From the NCBI RefSeq assembly GCF_025770725.1, contig NZ_JANZKZ010000002.1, forward strand, positions 186,001-250,000: a DNA stretch of 64,000 nucleotides. The letters run 5' to 3'. The notes below the pieces were generated by a model. That model was given only the letters and a program-made list of their open reading frames with translations. It did no database searches and was not told the DNA's origin. A program made the position numbers and the translations under genes. Positions 52,631 to 61,457 of this stretch are shown here, piece by piece (within the stretch, counting starts at the first letter, position 1; each line of letters opens with the position of its first letter). This DNA comes from Sulfurospirillum oryzae (lineage in GTDB: Bacteria; Campylobacterota; Campylobacteria; Campylobacterales; Sulfurospirillaceae).

Positions 52631-54042
52631 AGGTTTCCTTCCAATAAAGCAGCCGCGTCCATGATGAGCTGTTTGAACACATCAGGCATGCTCAGACCAA
52701 TGATGAGAATAATAGACAAAAAGAGTAAAGGGGTAAGATACATTTCAATAGTATCTTTATACCCAGTTTCAACCATAGGCGGCTTTCCTCTTGAAGCGCC
52801 AAGAAACGTTTTTCCCATACCCATAAATGCAAGTATTAGTCCTAGCATAAAAAGAAGTGAGACGAGTGGCGAGTGGGCAAGTACACCTTGTAAAATCGAA
52901 AACATACTAAAGAAAGAGCCAAAAGGAGGCGTTCCGACAACCGCTAGAAAAGCGATGAGGAAAAGAGTACCTGTTATGGGTATTTTACTCAAAGCGCCAC
53001 TGATAAACTCAGTCGTTTTTTGACCGTATGCTCTGCGGATGTTGCCTACTGCAATGAAAATAGCACCTTTAAGCAGGGCATTGTTAAAGATATGAAAGAG
53101 AGCTCCAAAAATGCCTATGCCTCCCACGCCAAGACCAAGTGCAATAATGCCCATGTGCTCAATGCTTGAATACGCCAAGACTTTTTTAATATCCAGTTGA
53201 TTTAACATCGCAATGGAGGCAAAGAGTATGGAGATAATGCCAAAGAAGATAAGAATGGTGTGTACTAAAACAGACTCTCCTGCGGCATTCATGATCTGAA
53301 TCAGTCGCATCAGTGCAAGCCATGAGAGAGAGGTGACGCCTCCTGCCATTAAAGCTCCAAAGATACCCGGTTCCACGCTGTAAGCATCCGCTTTCCAAGA
53401 GTGAAGAGGGAAGAGCCCTGTTTTAGTTGCAAAGCCTATAAACATAAACACAAATGAAATTTTGAGCCATGTGGGATTGAAATATTTATCATTTGAGAGA
53501 ATATTGGTAAACGTAAGCGACGTGTCATTTGCCCCAGCAATAATGGCGGAGTATGAGATAAAAAGCATACCAATCAGTGCTAAAACAATGCCAATGGAGC
53601 AGAGAAAAAGGTACTTCCATGTCGCTTCAATGGAGGCTTTATTTTTGTTGTAATAAATAAGCGGTGTACATGCAAGCGAAGCGGTTTCTAAAAAAATCCA
53701 CATGCTAATAAGCTCATTGGCTATAACCATCAGTGTTGCAAAAACGATAAAGACAACCAGGCTGAGTGTGACTATTTTATTGTCATTGGTGAATTGGCAT
53801 TTTGAGAAATACCCAATGCCATGAAACGAGATACCAAGGTAAAGAATACTTAGCGTGATAAGAATGAGTTTGGATAGGGCATCCATCATTAAAACAGAAG
53901 TGTTTAAGAGATAGATGGTTAATCCTAGATGAAAGATGGCTACGGCAAAAACAGTATAGGCACGTAAATAGTTCTCTTTTGAAATAAGGATAATGCCCAA
54001 AGAGAGCATGATAAAAAGAGTGCAAAGAACCAAAAGAGTCAT
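52627..54042 (-). CDS. Hyf/Ehr proton-pumping membrane subunit, HyfF/NuoN-like
   Basis: 471 residues, about 14 membrane helices. WIFLETASLACTPLIYYNKN, the ATKTGLFPLHSWKADAYSVEPG segment and KKVLAYSSIEHMGIIALGLG are the antiporter-like motifs with key lysines and a histidine. It probably moves H+ or Na+. It follows the HyfE-like gene with GGGAG as ribosome site. Confidence 0.9.
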   Translation of the reverse strand: MTLLVLCTLFIMLSLGIILISKENYLRAYTVFAVAIFHLGLTIYLLNTSVLMMDALSKLILITLSILYLGISFHGIGYFSKCQFTNDNKIVTLSLVVFIVFATLMVIANELISMWIFLETASLACTPLIYYNKNKASIEATWKYLFLCSIGIVLALIGMLFISYSAIIAGANDTSLTFTNILSNDKYFNPTWLKISFVFMFIGFATKTGLFPLHSWKADAYSVEPGIFGALMAGGVTSLSWLALMRLIQIMNAAGESVLVHTILIFFGIISILFASIAMLNQLDIKKVLAYSSIEHMGIIALGLGVGGIGIFGALFHIFNNALLKGAIFIAVGNIRRAYGQKTTEFISGALSKIPITGTLFLIAFLAVVGTPPFGSFFSMFSILQGVLAHSPLVSLLFMLGLILAFMGMGKTFLGASRGKPPMVETGYKDTIEMYLTPLLFLSIILIIGLSMPDVFKQLIMDAAALLEGNL

Positions 54043-54045
54043 GCG

Positions 54046-54690
54046 TTACTCCCGTAGCGATGTAAGCTTGCCTACATCACCTTTATCGAAGGTTGTTGAA
54101 ATATGGTTCAACATAATTCCCATAATGAAAACACCCGCTAAGACATCAAGCAAAACACCAATTTCGGCTAAAAAAGTAACGGAACCTGTGAGCATTGAAC
54201 TCAAAATATAGACGCCGTTTTCCATAATGAGATAACCAATAACCTGCGTGATGGCTTTTTGCCTTGCAATGATCAAAATCATACCCGACATTAACGTGGC
54301 AAAAAAGACGGGCACGATAATCGTCTCTTGATGGGCGGGAAGAAGCGGAAGCTTTTGCGAAATGAAAAAAGATAAAAAAACAGATAAAGCATCAATAAAC
54401 ATCGTTGGCATATACCCAATCAAAGGATGCATCTCTTGGTTGATTTCGGCAAGTTTGGTTGCACGGATGAGAAGCATTGGAATGATGATCCCTTTTATAG
54501 AGACAATAATGAGAAAAAGAATGGTTCCTTTGGGAGTAAATTCTTCTGAAAAAAATGCCAATAAAGCTAAGATAATGCCTTGTAAAGCAACGGCTTTAAT
54601 CGCGGTGATGATTCTATTGCTTCCCATAATAAACATATTGATGAGAACGACAAGCAGTAAAATGGTGTTGATAGAAGAAGCGTTCATCAT
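54046..54690 (-). CDS. Hyf/Ehr membrane subunit, HyfE-like
   Basis: 214 residues, six to seven membrane helices. Pattern GSNRIITAIKAVALQGIILALLAF and QVIGYLIMENGVYILSSML matches hydrogenase-4 component E, a NuoK-like membrane subunit with an extra N-terminal part. GAGGT precedes the start. Confidence 0.88.
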   Translation of the reverse strand: MMNASSINTILLLVVLINMFIMGSNRIITAIKAVALQGIILALLAFFSEEFTPKGTILFLIIVSIKGIIIPMLLIRATKLAEINQEMHPLIGYMPTMFIDALSVFLSFFISQKLPLLPAHQETIIVPVFFATLMSGMILIIARQKAITQVIGYLIMENGVYILSSMLTGSVTFLAEIGVLLDVLAGVFIMGIMLNHISTTFDKGDVGKLTSLRE

Positions 54691-54694
54691 GTTT

Positions 54695-55612
54695 TTACCT
54701 CGTAATCAAAATAATGCCAAATAAAGAAACGATCAATGTTCCAATCAGGACTTGTTTAATGGCAATCAGTTTCAGTCTTGCCATCACTGATTCAATAACA
54801 CCAACAACGATGCCTACGCCCAAAACACCTGCAATGGCTATAAGCGTATCATAAGCTAAAACACCTGTTTTAAAAGGAATTGCCAAGTCAACAATCAAAA
54901 CCGCATAGACTGTAAATTTCATAGCACTACCTAAAACGATGGAGGCAAGAAGCGGTCCACTATGGTCAAGCACCATCGCTTCATGGATCATCGTAAGCTC
55001 AAGGTGCGTTGCTGGATCATCAAATGGAATACGGGAATTTTCGACCAGTAAAATGACCAAAAAGCAGACAACAACAATGCCAAAAATCGTGCTATAGTCA
55101 TGCCATGCCTCTAAAATATGGGAACCAAAAAAGTCATACAGGGTTAAAGAAGAAGTCCCTTTTGCCAAAATAATCAAACAGACAAATAAGATAGGCTCAA
55201 CCAAAAATGAAAATGTAAGCTCCCTAGCACTTCCCATGCCTTCAAAACTCGAAGAGGTGTCAAGTGCCGATGAGGTTGTAAAAAATCTTAATACCCCAAA
55301 CATATAAACAAACAGCAAAAAATCTCCCTCAAAGCTGATAAGCGGAGGAATGGAAGCAAAAGGTAAAAATAAAAAAGCAAAGAAAGGTACTATCAAAGCA
55401 AAAAGAGGACCTACAAAAAAGACCCATGAAGTTGTTGTACTAAGCTTTATAGACTTTTGCACAAGCTTGATGATGTCATACATTTTTTGAAGCACAGGTG
55501 CCCCGCATCTTCCTCCAAAGAAAGCTTTTACTTTGATGATAATGCCCATATTAACAATGGAAAGAACCAAAAAGAGCAAAAGCATCAAAATGATTTGAAG
55601 TATGTCAAACAT
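54695..55612 (-). CDS. Hyf/Ehr membrane anchor subunit, HyfC/NuoH-like
   Basis: 305 residues, about eight membrane helices. KAFFGGRCGAPVLQKMYDIIKLVQK near the N-terminus and SRIPFDDPATHLELTMIHEAMVLDHSGP are the NuoH/HyfC signature with the conserved acidic residues near the quinone-chamber entrance. The start ATG 55612 is right after the HyfB stop. A longer in-frame reading into hyfB was rejected. Confidence 0.9.
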   Translation of the reverse strand: MFDILQIILMLLLFLVLSIVNMGIIIKVKAFFGGRCGAPVLQKMYDIIKLVQKSIKLSTTTSWVFFVGPLFALIVPFFAFLFLPFASIPPLISFEGDFLLFVYMFGVLRFFTTSSALDTSSSFEGMGSARELTFSFLVEPILFVCLIILAKGTSSLTLYDFFGSHILEAWHDYSTIFGIVVVCFLVILLVENSRIPFDDPATHLELTMIHEAMVLDHSGPLLASIVLGSAMKFTVYAVLIVDLAIPFKTGVLAYDTLIAIAGVLGVGIVVGVIESVMARLKLIAIKQVLIGTLIVSLFGIILITR

Positions 55613-55613
55613 T

Positions 55614-57584
55614 TTATTTTCCCACATACAAGAGCATAATAATGAGTGCTGTAAAAATATAAAGCACATAAATACCCATGTATCCATTATGAATTAACTT
55701 TCTTGTTTTCGCCGCAAATAAAAGCGTGGAATCTGCTATTTTGAGTAATGTGTAGATAACTTTATCGTTTTGACGTAGATAAAATTGATATTTTTGAACA
55801 AAAATCCCTTTCATGGATAACTCACTCTTTTTACGTTTGAGTGCCCAGCTAAAAAGATTCATAATCATTTGCGCCAAGGAAGCAGGTGTGTATTGTATTC
55901 TGGGTGTGCCATAAGGAAAAGCACATGCCCATGTGTCTATATCGGTTTTGATTTTACCTTTGAGGGTATAAAAGAGTATGCCTCCACTTAGAGCTACAAT
56001 AATCAATAATCCACTATAAGCATACGATAAATCGCTCATCGCATTAAGTTTGAGCATAAGTGGCGCATGGTTGAAAAGCATTGTGGCACGTGAGAGGAAG
56101 CTTTCTAAAATAAAGGGAAAGAGTCCTAACATAAAACAAATGACCGATAAAATACCCATAGGTAGGAGCATTGACCATGAAGATTCTTTTACATGTAAGA
56201 GTTCAATATGGCGAGGTTTACCCAAAAATGAGATACCAAAAACTTTCACAAAACAGGCAAGGGCTAATCCTCCAATGATAGAGAGAGCTATAATCCCCGC
56301 CATAACAGGAAGAAGCGAGTTTTGAGTAGAAAGAAGACTTTTAAACATTCCCATATACAGTAACCATTCACTTGCAAAACCATTAAGCGGTGGTAATCCG
56401 CTAATTGCCACAGCACCTATGAGAAAGAAGAGGGCTGTATAGGGTTGCACTTTGATGATGCCACCGTAATGATTGATGTCCCTAGTATGGTATTTTTCAA
56501 TAATAGAGCCTGCACTGTAAAAGAGCAAAGGTTTAAAGAGTGCATGATTGATGACGTGAAAGAGCGCACCGGAGAGTCCAAAAAGAACCAGTGTTTCGTT
56601 GCGATAACTTTTTCCAAGTATCGCAAGCCCAATGCCAATAAGAATAATACCGATGTTTTCTATACTATGGTAGGCTAAAAGTTTTTTGATGTCATGTTGG
56701 GCAATGGCGTAAACAACGCCTAAAATACCCGAGATAATTCCGAGCCCAAAAACTACCCATCCCCACCAATGAGGTATGTTGGTAAATAAAGAAGCCACTC
56801 TGATGATGCCATAAATTCCCATTTTAATCATAACGCCAGAGAGAAGTGCTGAGATAGCAACCGGTGCGCTTGCATGAGCGGAAGGGAGCCAAAAATATAA
56901 AGGGAAGATGCCCGCTTTGACACCAAAGCCAAAAAGTCCTAGCAAAAATATCCATGAAGCAAGACTTGAATGTGCATCAATATGCCCAAGTGCAGAGGTA
57001 AAATCAAAGTAGCCAAAGTAGTTTTGAATGATGCCAAACAGACCAAAAAGTGCCACAATACCCGTATGTGTCGCGATGATATAAAGATAACCAGCTTTTT
57101 GTGCTTCTTCATCTAATTCATCAATCGTTACTAAAAAATAGGCAAGTAAAGACATGATTTCCCAACACAACAAAAACATCATAAAGTTATCGCAGATAAC
57201 AAGAAGTATCATAAAGATGGTAAAGAAAGAGAGAAAAAGCCTGTATTTAACCGATTGGTGTAAACCCTTTTGAATCGTTGACCAATAGGATATGCTGTAA
57301 ATCGCACTCATCGCACTGATGGTATAAATTGGGATTAAAAAAACAAGGCTGAGTGTATCTATTTTGATTGAAAAATGACCAAAAAGTGTTTCAAAAGGTA
57401 GTATCGCCGCAATATCTGAATGATTGTGTAATTGCAGCAAAATAAACACCCACCCCACAATGCTACCTATTACATGTAAAGAAGCAGAAAGCTTGTCTGA
57501 TAAAGAGGGTTTCATTTTTGCTGTAAAAAAAGGAATAAGACCTGCAAGAAGTATACAAAAAAGTGACAATACAATGAGCGTCAT
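55614..57584 (-). CDS. Hyf/Ehr proton-pumping membrane subunit, HyfB/NuoL-like
   Basis: 656 residues, about 15-16 membrane helices. Motifs: MFLLCWEIMSLLAYFLV, FGVKAGIFPLYFWLPSAHASAPVAISALLSG and KKLLAYHSIENIGIILIGIG. It is an antiporter-like ion pump and the first gene of the six-gene operon (B-C-E-F-G-I order). The start follows GAGGAG. A TTTACATGTAAG and a second copy occur at 56189 and 57470. Confidence 0.9.
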   Translation of the reverse strand: MTLIVLSLFCILLAGLIPFFTAKMKPSLSDKLSASLHVIGSIVGWVFILLQLHNHSDIAAILPFETLFGHFSIKIDTLSLVFLIPIYTISAMSAIYSISYWSTIQKGLHQSVKYRLFLSFFTIFMILLVICDNFMMFLLCWEIMSLLAYFLVTIDELDEEAQKAGYLYIIATHTGIVALFGLFGIIQNYFGYFDFTSALGHIDAHSSLASWIFLLGLFGFGVKAGIFPLYFWLPSAHASAPVAISALLSGVMIKMGIYGIIRVASLFTNIPHWWGWVVFGLGIISGILGVVYAIAQHDIKKLLAYHSIENIGIILIGIGLAILGKSYRNETLVLFGLSGALFHVINHALFKPLLFYSAGSIIEKYHTRDINHYGGIIKVQPYTALFFLIGAVAISGLPPLNGFASEWLLYMGMFKSLLSTQNSLLPVMAGIIALSIIGGLALACFVKVFGISFLGKPRHIELLHVKESSWSMLLPMGILSVICFMLGLFPFILESFLSRATMLFNHAPLMLKLNAMSDLSYAYSGLLIIVALSGGILFYTLKGKIKTDIDTWACAFPYGTPRIQYTPASLAQMIMNLFSWALKRKKSELSMKGIFVQKYQFYLRQNDKVIYTLLKIADSTLLFAAKTRKLIHNGYMGIYVLYIFTALIIMLLYVGK

Positions 57585-57820
57585 ATTGAATTATCTCCTC
57601 TTTAGAGCGTCAAAAATCATCATATCACTACTTTAATAAATTATTATTTAATGTTATAAAATTAAAGTTTTTTCTCTTGTAAGGTTTATAAAAAGGTAAT
57701 AAAGCTGGAATTAAGTTTTTACAAAGTCAGCTAGCTATATCATTTCACATTAAAAACTTCTTCTTCTATGTATCAATTTATATATTCCTACATACCAGTT
57801 AGATTAATGGGAGAATTGTA
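57585..57820. other. Intergenic region between the Hyf-like operon and sulP
   Basis: 236 A+T-rich bases between divergent genes. AGCTAGCT at about 57729 is a short palindrome. No gene, riboswitch or clear promoter pair was recognised. Confidence 0.5.
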
Positions 57821-59686
57821 TTGAAATTTAATTATTGGCTACCAAGAAGCATTGCTATCTTGAAAGAAGGCTATAGTATTTCAAATTTGTCAGCAGACTT
57901 TATGGCTGGAACAACGGTGGCGATCATTGCCCTTCCTTTAGCAATGGCTTTTGCAATTGCAAGTGGCGTGAGCCCCGAGAAGGGTATTTTTACCGCTGTT
58001 ATTGCAGGGTTTCTCATCTCTTTTTTAGGGGGAAGTCGGTACCAAATCGGAGGTCCTACAGGGGCATTTGTTGTTATTTTGTATGCGATAGTACTCAAGC
58101 ATGGCTATGATGGGTTAGCACTTGCGACATTAATGGCAGGTGTGATGTTGATGTTGATGGGCTTTTTTAGGTTAGGAAGTATCATCAAGTTTATTCCATA
58201 CCCTGTGACTGTTGGTTTTACCGCTGGTATTGCTCTCATTATCTTTTCTTCACAAATGAAAGATTTTTTTGGTTTTAATATTGCTAAAATGCCTGCTGAG
58301 TTTGCAGACCAATGGGTCATTTATGCGGAAAATGCAAGTCACTTTAATGTCTATTCTCTGGTTATTGGGTTTTTGAGTGTCATTGTATTGCTCAATTTCC
58401 GTAAAATTTATCCTAAAATTCCAGCTCCCATTATTGTGATCGTCCTTTCTTCCATAGTTGTAGCACTTTTTCAGCTTCCTGTTGAAACCATTGGATCACG
58501 ATTTGGCTCTATTCCTTCCACACTTCCAAGTCCAAGTATTCCTCTTTTTTCACTGGAAAAAGTACGAGCTGTTTTTTCGGACGCCATTACGATAGCGCTT
58601 TTAGGAGCCATTGAGTCATTGTTGTCGTGCGTTGTGGCTGATGGTATGTCCGGAGACAAGCATCACTCCAATAAAGAGCTCATTGCACAAGGGCTTGCCA
58701 ATATCGCTGCACCATTGTTTGGAGGTATCGCTGCAACGGGTGCTATTGCTAGAACCGCAACCAACATTAAAGCAGGTGCTTTTAGCCCAATTTCAGGCAT
58801 GATTCACGCATTGATGCTTTTAATTTTTATGTTTTTATTTTCCAAGTGGATTTTACTAATTCCTATGGCAGCTTTGGCCGCTATTTTAGTTGTTGTAGCT
58901 TGGAATATGAGTGAATTTCATCACTTTAAAGCGATCGCATTAAAATCTGAGAAATACGACAAAATTGTTCTCTTTACCACTTTCTTCTTAACGCTTTTTA
59001 TCGATTTGAATACAGGCGTTCAGATGGGTATTTTATTTGCAGCCCTTTTATTTATTAAGCGTATGAGTTTAGTCACAGATGTTAAAGATCAAAGACAAGA
59101 TTTTTCTATCTCGTTAGATGAAGAAGATGAAGAGGTTGAAAAAGCGGATCCTTACGCGATTAGCAATCGTATTGTTCCCGCGGGTGTTGAAGTCTATGAA
59201 ATCAATGGTCCTTTCTTTTTTGGTGTTGCCGATAAGCTCAAAGGGGTGCTTGATTCGGTGAGTAAGTTTCCTGAAGTCTTTATCTTACGTATGCGTCATG
59301 TCCCTATGATGGACGCAACAGGATTTCATGCGTTAGAAGAGTTTTATGAATTGTGTAAAAAAGGCAATGCGCAGCTGGTGCTTTCGGGTGTCAGTGAAAC
59401 TATTAAGGCGAAATTGAAGCGTTTTGGATTCGATGTCATTATTGGCGAAATTAATATTACCGATAATATCGACTTAGCGCTTGCACGTGCCAATGACATC
59501 TTACTGAAAAAAGAACAAGAGAAGTTCTATGCACATATCAAAATTTCCAAAGAAAGAGTGAGCGAAGACCAAAAGGAACGTATTATTGCAGGGACACAAC
59601 ACTTACTTATGGAGATTTTAGGTAAAAAATCAACAGATACGGTTGTGGAAATTGAAGAAGAGGAAGATAAAAATGCCTTACGTTAA
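57821..59686 (+). CDS. SulP-family anion transporter with STAS domain and tautomerase-like tail
   Basis: 621 residues. A transport domain of about 12-14 helices (DFMAGTTVAIIALPLAMAFAIASG, QIGGPTGAFVV), then a STAS domain (about 455-560; LRMRHVPMMDATGFHALEEF). The extra tail at about 567-615 aligns without gaps to the neighbouring 4-oxalocrotonate tautomerase (21 of 49 residues identical by hand), but lacks the catalytic proline. TTG start after GGGAG. Probable substrates are sulfate, bicarbonate or dicarboxylates. Confidence 0.85.
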   Translation: MKFNYWLPRSIAILKEGYSISNLSADFMAGTTVAIIALPLAMAFAIASGVSPEKGIFTAVIAGFLISFLGGSRYQIGGPTGAFVVILYAIVLKHGYDGLALATLMAGVMLMLMGFFRLGSIIKFIPYPVTVGFTAGIALIIFSSQMKDFFGFNIAKMPAEFADQWVIYAENASHFNVYSLVIGFLSVIVLLNFRKIYPKIPAPIIVIVLSSIVVALFQLPVETIGSRFGSIPSTLPSPSIPLFSLEKVRAVFSDAITIALLGAIESLLSCVVADGMSGDKHHSNKELIAQGLANIAAPLFGGIAATGAIARTATNIKAGAFSPISGMIHALMLLIFMFLFSKWILLIPMAALAAILVVVAWNMSEFHHFKAIALKSEKYDKIVLFTTFFLTLFIDLNTGVQMGILFAALLFIKRMSLVTDVKDQRQDFSISLDEEDEEVEKADPYAISNRIVPAGVEVYEINGPFFFGVADKLKGVLDSVSKFPEVFILRMRHVPMMDATGFHALEEFYELCKKGNAQLVLSGVSETIKAKLKRFGFDVIIGEINITDNIDLALARANDILLKKEQEKFYAHIKISKERVSEDQKERIIAGTQHLLMEILGKKSTDTVVEIEEEEDKNALR

Positions 59687-59879
59687 CATCAAAATCACTA
59701 AAGAGGGTGCAACAAAAGAGCAAAAAGCGGAGCTGATTGAAGGTGTTACAAACCTTTTAGTTAAGGTTCTTGGTAAAAATCCAGCTACAACCGTTGTCAC
59801 AATTGATGAAGTTGATATGGATAATTGGGGCATAGGTGGCGAGCAAGTGAGCGAACTTCGCAAAAAACCGAAGCATTAA
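59673..59879 (+). CDS. 4-oxalocrotonate tautomerase family protein
   Basis: 68 residues: initiator Met followed by the catalytic Pro (MPYVNIKITKEG), typical length for 4-OT monomers, which assemble as hexamers. It overlaps the sulP 3' end by 14 bases, after AAGAGGAAG. It is the sequence relative of the sulP tail, pointing to a local duplication in which one copy was fused to the transporter. The natural substrate is unknown. Confidence 0.9.
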   Translation: MPYVNIKITKEGATKEQKAELIEGVTNLLVKVLGKNPATTVVTIDEVDMDNWGIGGEQVSELRKKPKH

Positions 59880-59902
59880 TCTACTATTAAATGATTTATA
59901 GG

Positions 59903-59908
59903 TACAAT
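59903..59908 (+). promoter_or_regulatory. Candidate atpB -10 element
   Basis: TACAAT, 31 bases before the atpB start codon, in the short gap after the tautomerase. No clear -35. Confidence 0.35.
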
Positions 59909-59939
59909 CACGAAAAATTATTAACGAAGGAAATGTGTA

Positions 59940-60617
59940 ATGGGCGAAATGTTTACATTTTTAGGTCTTATTAATCACACTCATGACTTCATCTTTGTAT
60001 CCCATATTGTTTTAGTTGGCGTTATCAGTTTTGTTTTGGCAAAACTTGCAACTTCTAAAATGCAACTGGTACCAAGTGGTGTTCAAAATGTCATGGAAGC
60101 GTATCTTGAGAGTGTCATCTCTATGGGTAAAGATGTCATTGGAGAAGAATTGGCGCGTAAATATTTACCACTTGTAGCAACAATTGGTTTGATGGTATTT
60201 ATTGCAAATGTTATTGGTATTATTCCTGGTTTTGAATCACCAACAGGTAACCTTAATATGACACTAGCACTTGCTTTGATGGTGTTTGTTTATTATAACT
60301 TTGAGGGTATTCGTGTTAATGGTGTTGTGCATTATTTTGCACACTTCATGGGACCATTGAAAGTTTTAGCACCTCTTATGTTCCCAATCGAAATTGTTTC
60401 TCACTTTTCAAGAATTGTCTCTTTGACATTCCGACTTTTCGGTAACATTAAAGGTGACGATCTTTTCTTAGCAGTTGTTTTGATGCTTGCTCCTTGGATA
60501 GCACCACTTCCTGCGTATGCGCTTTTAACATTCTCTGCATTCTTGCAGACATTTATTTTTATGATTTTGACTTATGTTTATCTTGCAGGTGCTGTTTTAA
60601 TTAGCGAAGAGCACTAA
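59940..60617 (+). CDS. atpB: ATP synthase F0 subunit a
   Basis: 225 residues with five to six membrane helices. The essential arginine is in [17 protein letters not shown]. It forms the proton half-channels against the c-ring. It lies apart from other atp genes, the usual arrangement in Campylobacterota. The start follows AAGGAAAT. Confidence 0.95.
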   Translation: MGEMFTFLGLINHTHDFIFVSHIVLVGVISFVLAKLATSKMQLVPSGVQNVMEAYLESVISMGKDVIGEELARKYLPLVATIGLMVFIANVIGIIPGFESPTGNLNMTLALALMVFVYYNFEGIRVNGVVHYFAHFMGPLKVLAPLMFPIEIVSHFSRIVSLTFRLFGNIKGDDLFLAVVLMLAPWIAPLPAYALLTFSAFLQTFIFMILTYVYLAGAVLISEEH

Positions 60618-60628
60618 AAAGAAGAGAC

Positions 60629-60910
60629 GTGTTAACACACAAAACGCGTTTTGAAAAACTCCTCAGTCTGTTGCAAGGAGCCTCTTGGGCACTTGCAATA
60701 GCTGGTGGAGGCTATACCTTCCTTGCTTTACTCCCTTTTGGTTTTATTGTCGCTTCCATCATTGCGCTTTTCTTCTTTTTAACAGGGTGTTTTTTTGTTA
60801 TTATTTTTGAAATGGCACAACTACAACTGGATAAACTAGATGAGCTAAAAAAGCAAACATATCTTTTAGAAAAACTCTCCTGTGATGATCAAACACTATC
60901 TCATCACTGA
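60629..60910 (+). CDS. Small two-helix membrane protein of unknown function
   Basis: 93 residues: two hydrophobic helices (about 17-38 and 42-63) and a C-terminal charged helix with Leu repeats (about 64-86). GTG start after AAGAAGAGAC. It lies 11 bases after atpB and overlaps the thiE-like gene by 26 bases. I do not recognise a family. It could be an ATP-synthase-associated protein by position only. Confidence 0.65.
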   Translation: MLTHKTRFEKLLSLLQGASWALAIAGGGYTFLALLPFGFIVASIIALFFFLTGCFFVIIFEMAQLQLDKLDELKKQTYLLEKLSCDDQTLSHH

Positions 60911-61442
60911 TCCTTATTTTTATACCTCAGATCCTTTTATATGTGTTCAAAAACTTTTACATGTAAAGGCAAAACACCAGCCTGATTACATCTGTTTGAG
61001 AGACAAAACAACCTCTGATTATACCTCGCTTGCTAAAGCTGTTGCAAGGGCAGGCATTCAAGATGAAAGAACCAAACTCTATTTGCATACGGATTTTATG
61101 CTTGCACATCAACTCGGCTGTGCTGGCGTGCATCTACCTTCCACTGCTTTACATGTAATCCAAAATGCTAAAGCCTTAGGCTTGGAAGTGATTGCAAGTA
61201 CGCATACATTAGAGGAAGTAGAGGAAGCTCAAAAAAGAGGAGCAGATGCGATCACATTTAGTCCCATTTTTGCAACGCCCAATAAGGGCAAACCGCTTGG
61301 TTTAGAGAAGTTAAAAGAAATAAATGATAGAATCCGCGTTAAATGTTTCGCGCTTGGTGGCATCATCAATATGGAGCAAGTGAAAGCTTGTGAAGAGGTT
61401 GGTGTGTACGGTTTTGCCTCAATTCGCTTTTTTATAGATTAA
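60885..61442 (+). CDS. Thiamine phosphate synthase-like protein (ThiE/TenI family)
   Basis: 185 residues of the TIM-barrel ThiE/TenI family. ICLRDK at the start, GVHLPS, STHTLEEVEEAQKRGADAITFSPIFATPNKGKPLG and ALGGI further on. ThiE normally joins HMP diphosphate and thiazole phosphate. TenI-type members act as thiazole tautomerase. At 185 residues it is short for ThiE, so either role is possible. It carries two palindromes, at 60957 (LHVK) and 61149 (LHVI). Confidence 0.75.
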   Translation: MIKHYLITDPYFYTSDPFICVQKLLHVKAKHQPDYICLRDKTTSDYTSLAKAVARAGIQDERTKLYLHTDFMLAHQLGCAGVHLPSTALHVIQNAKALGLEVIASTHTLEEVEEAQKRGADAITFSPIFATPNKGKPLGLEKLKEINDRIRVKCFALGGIINMEQVKACEEVGVYGFASIRFFID

Positions 61443-61457
61443 TCCCAAAGGGTATTT

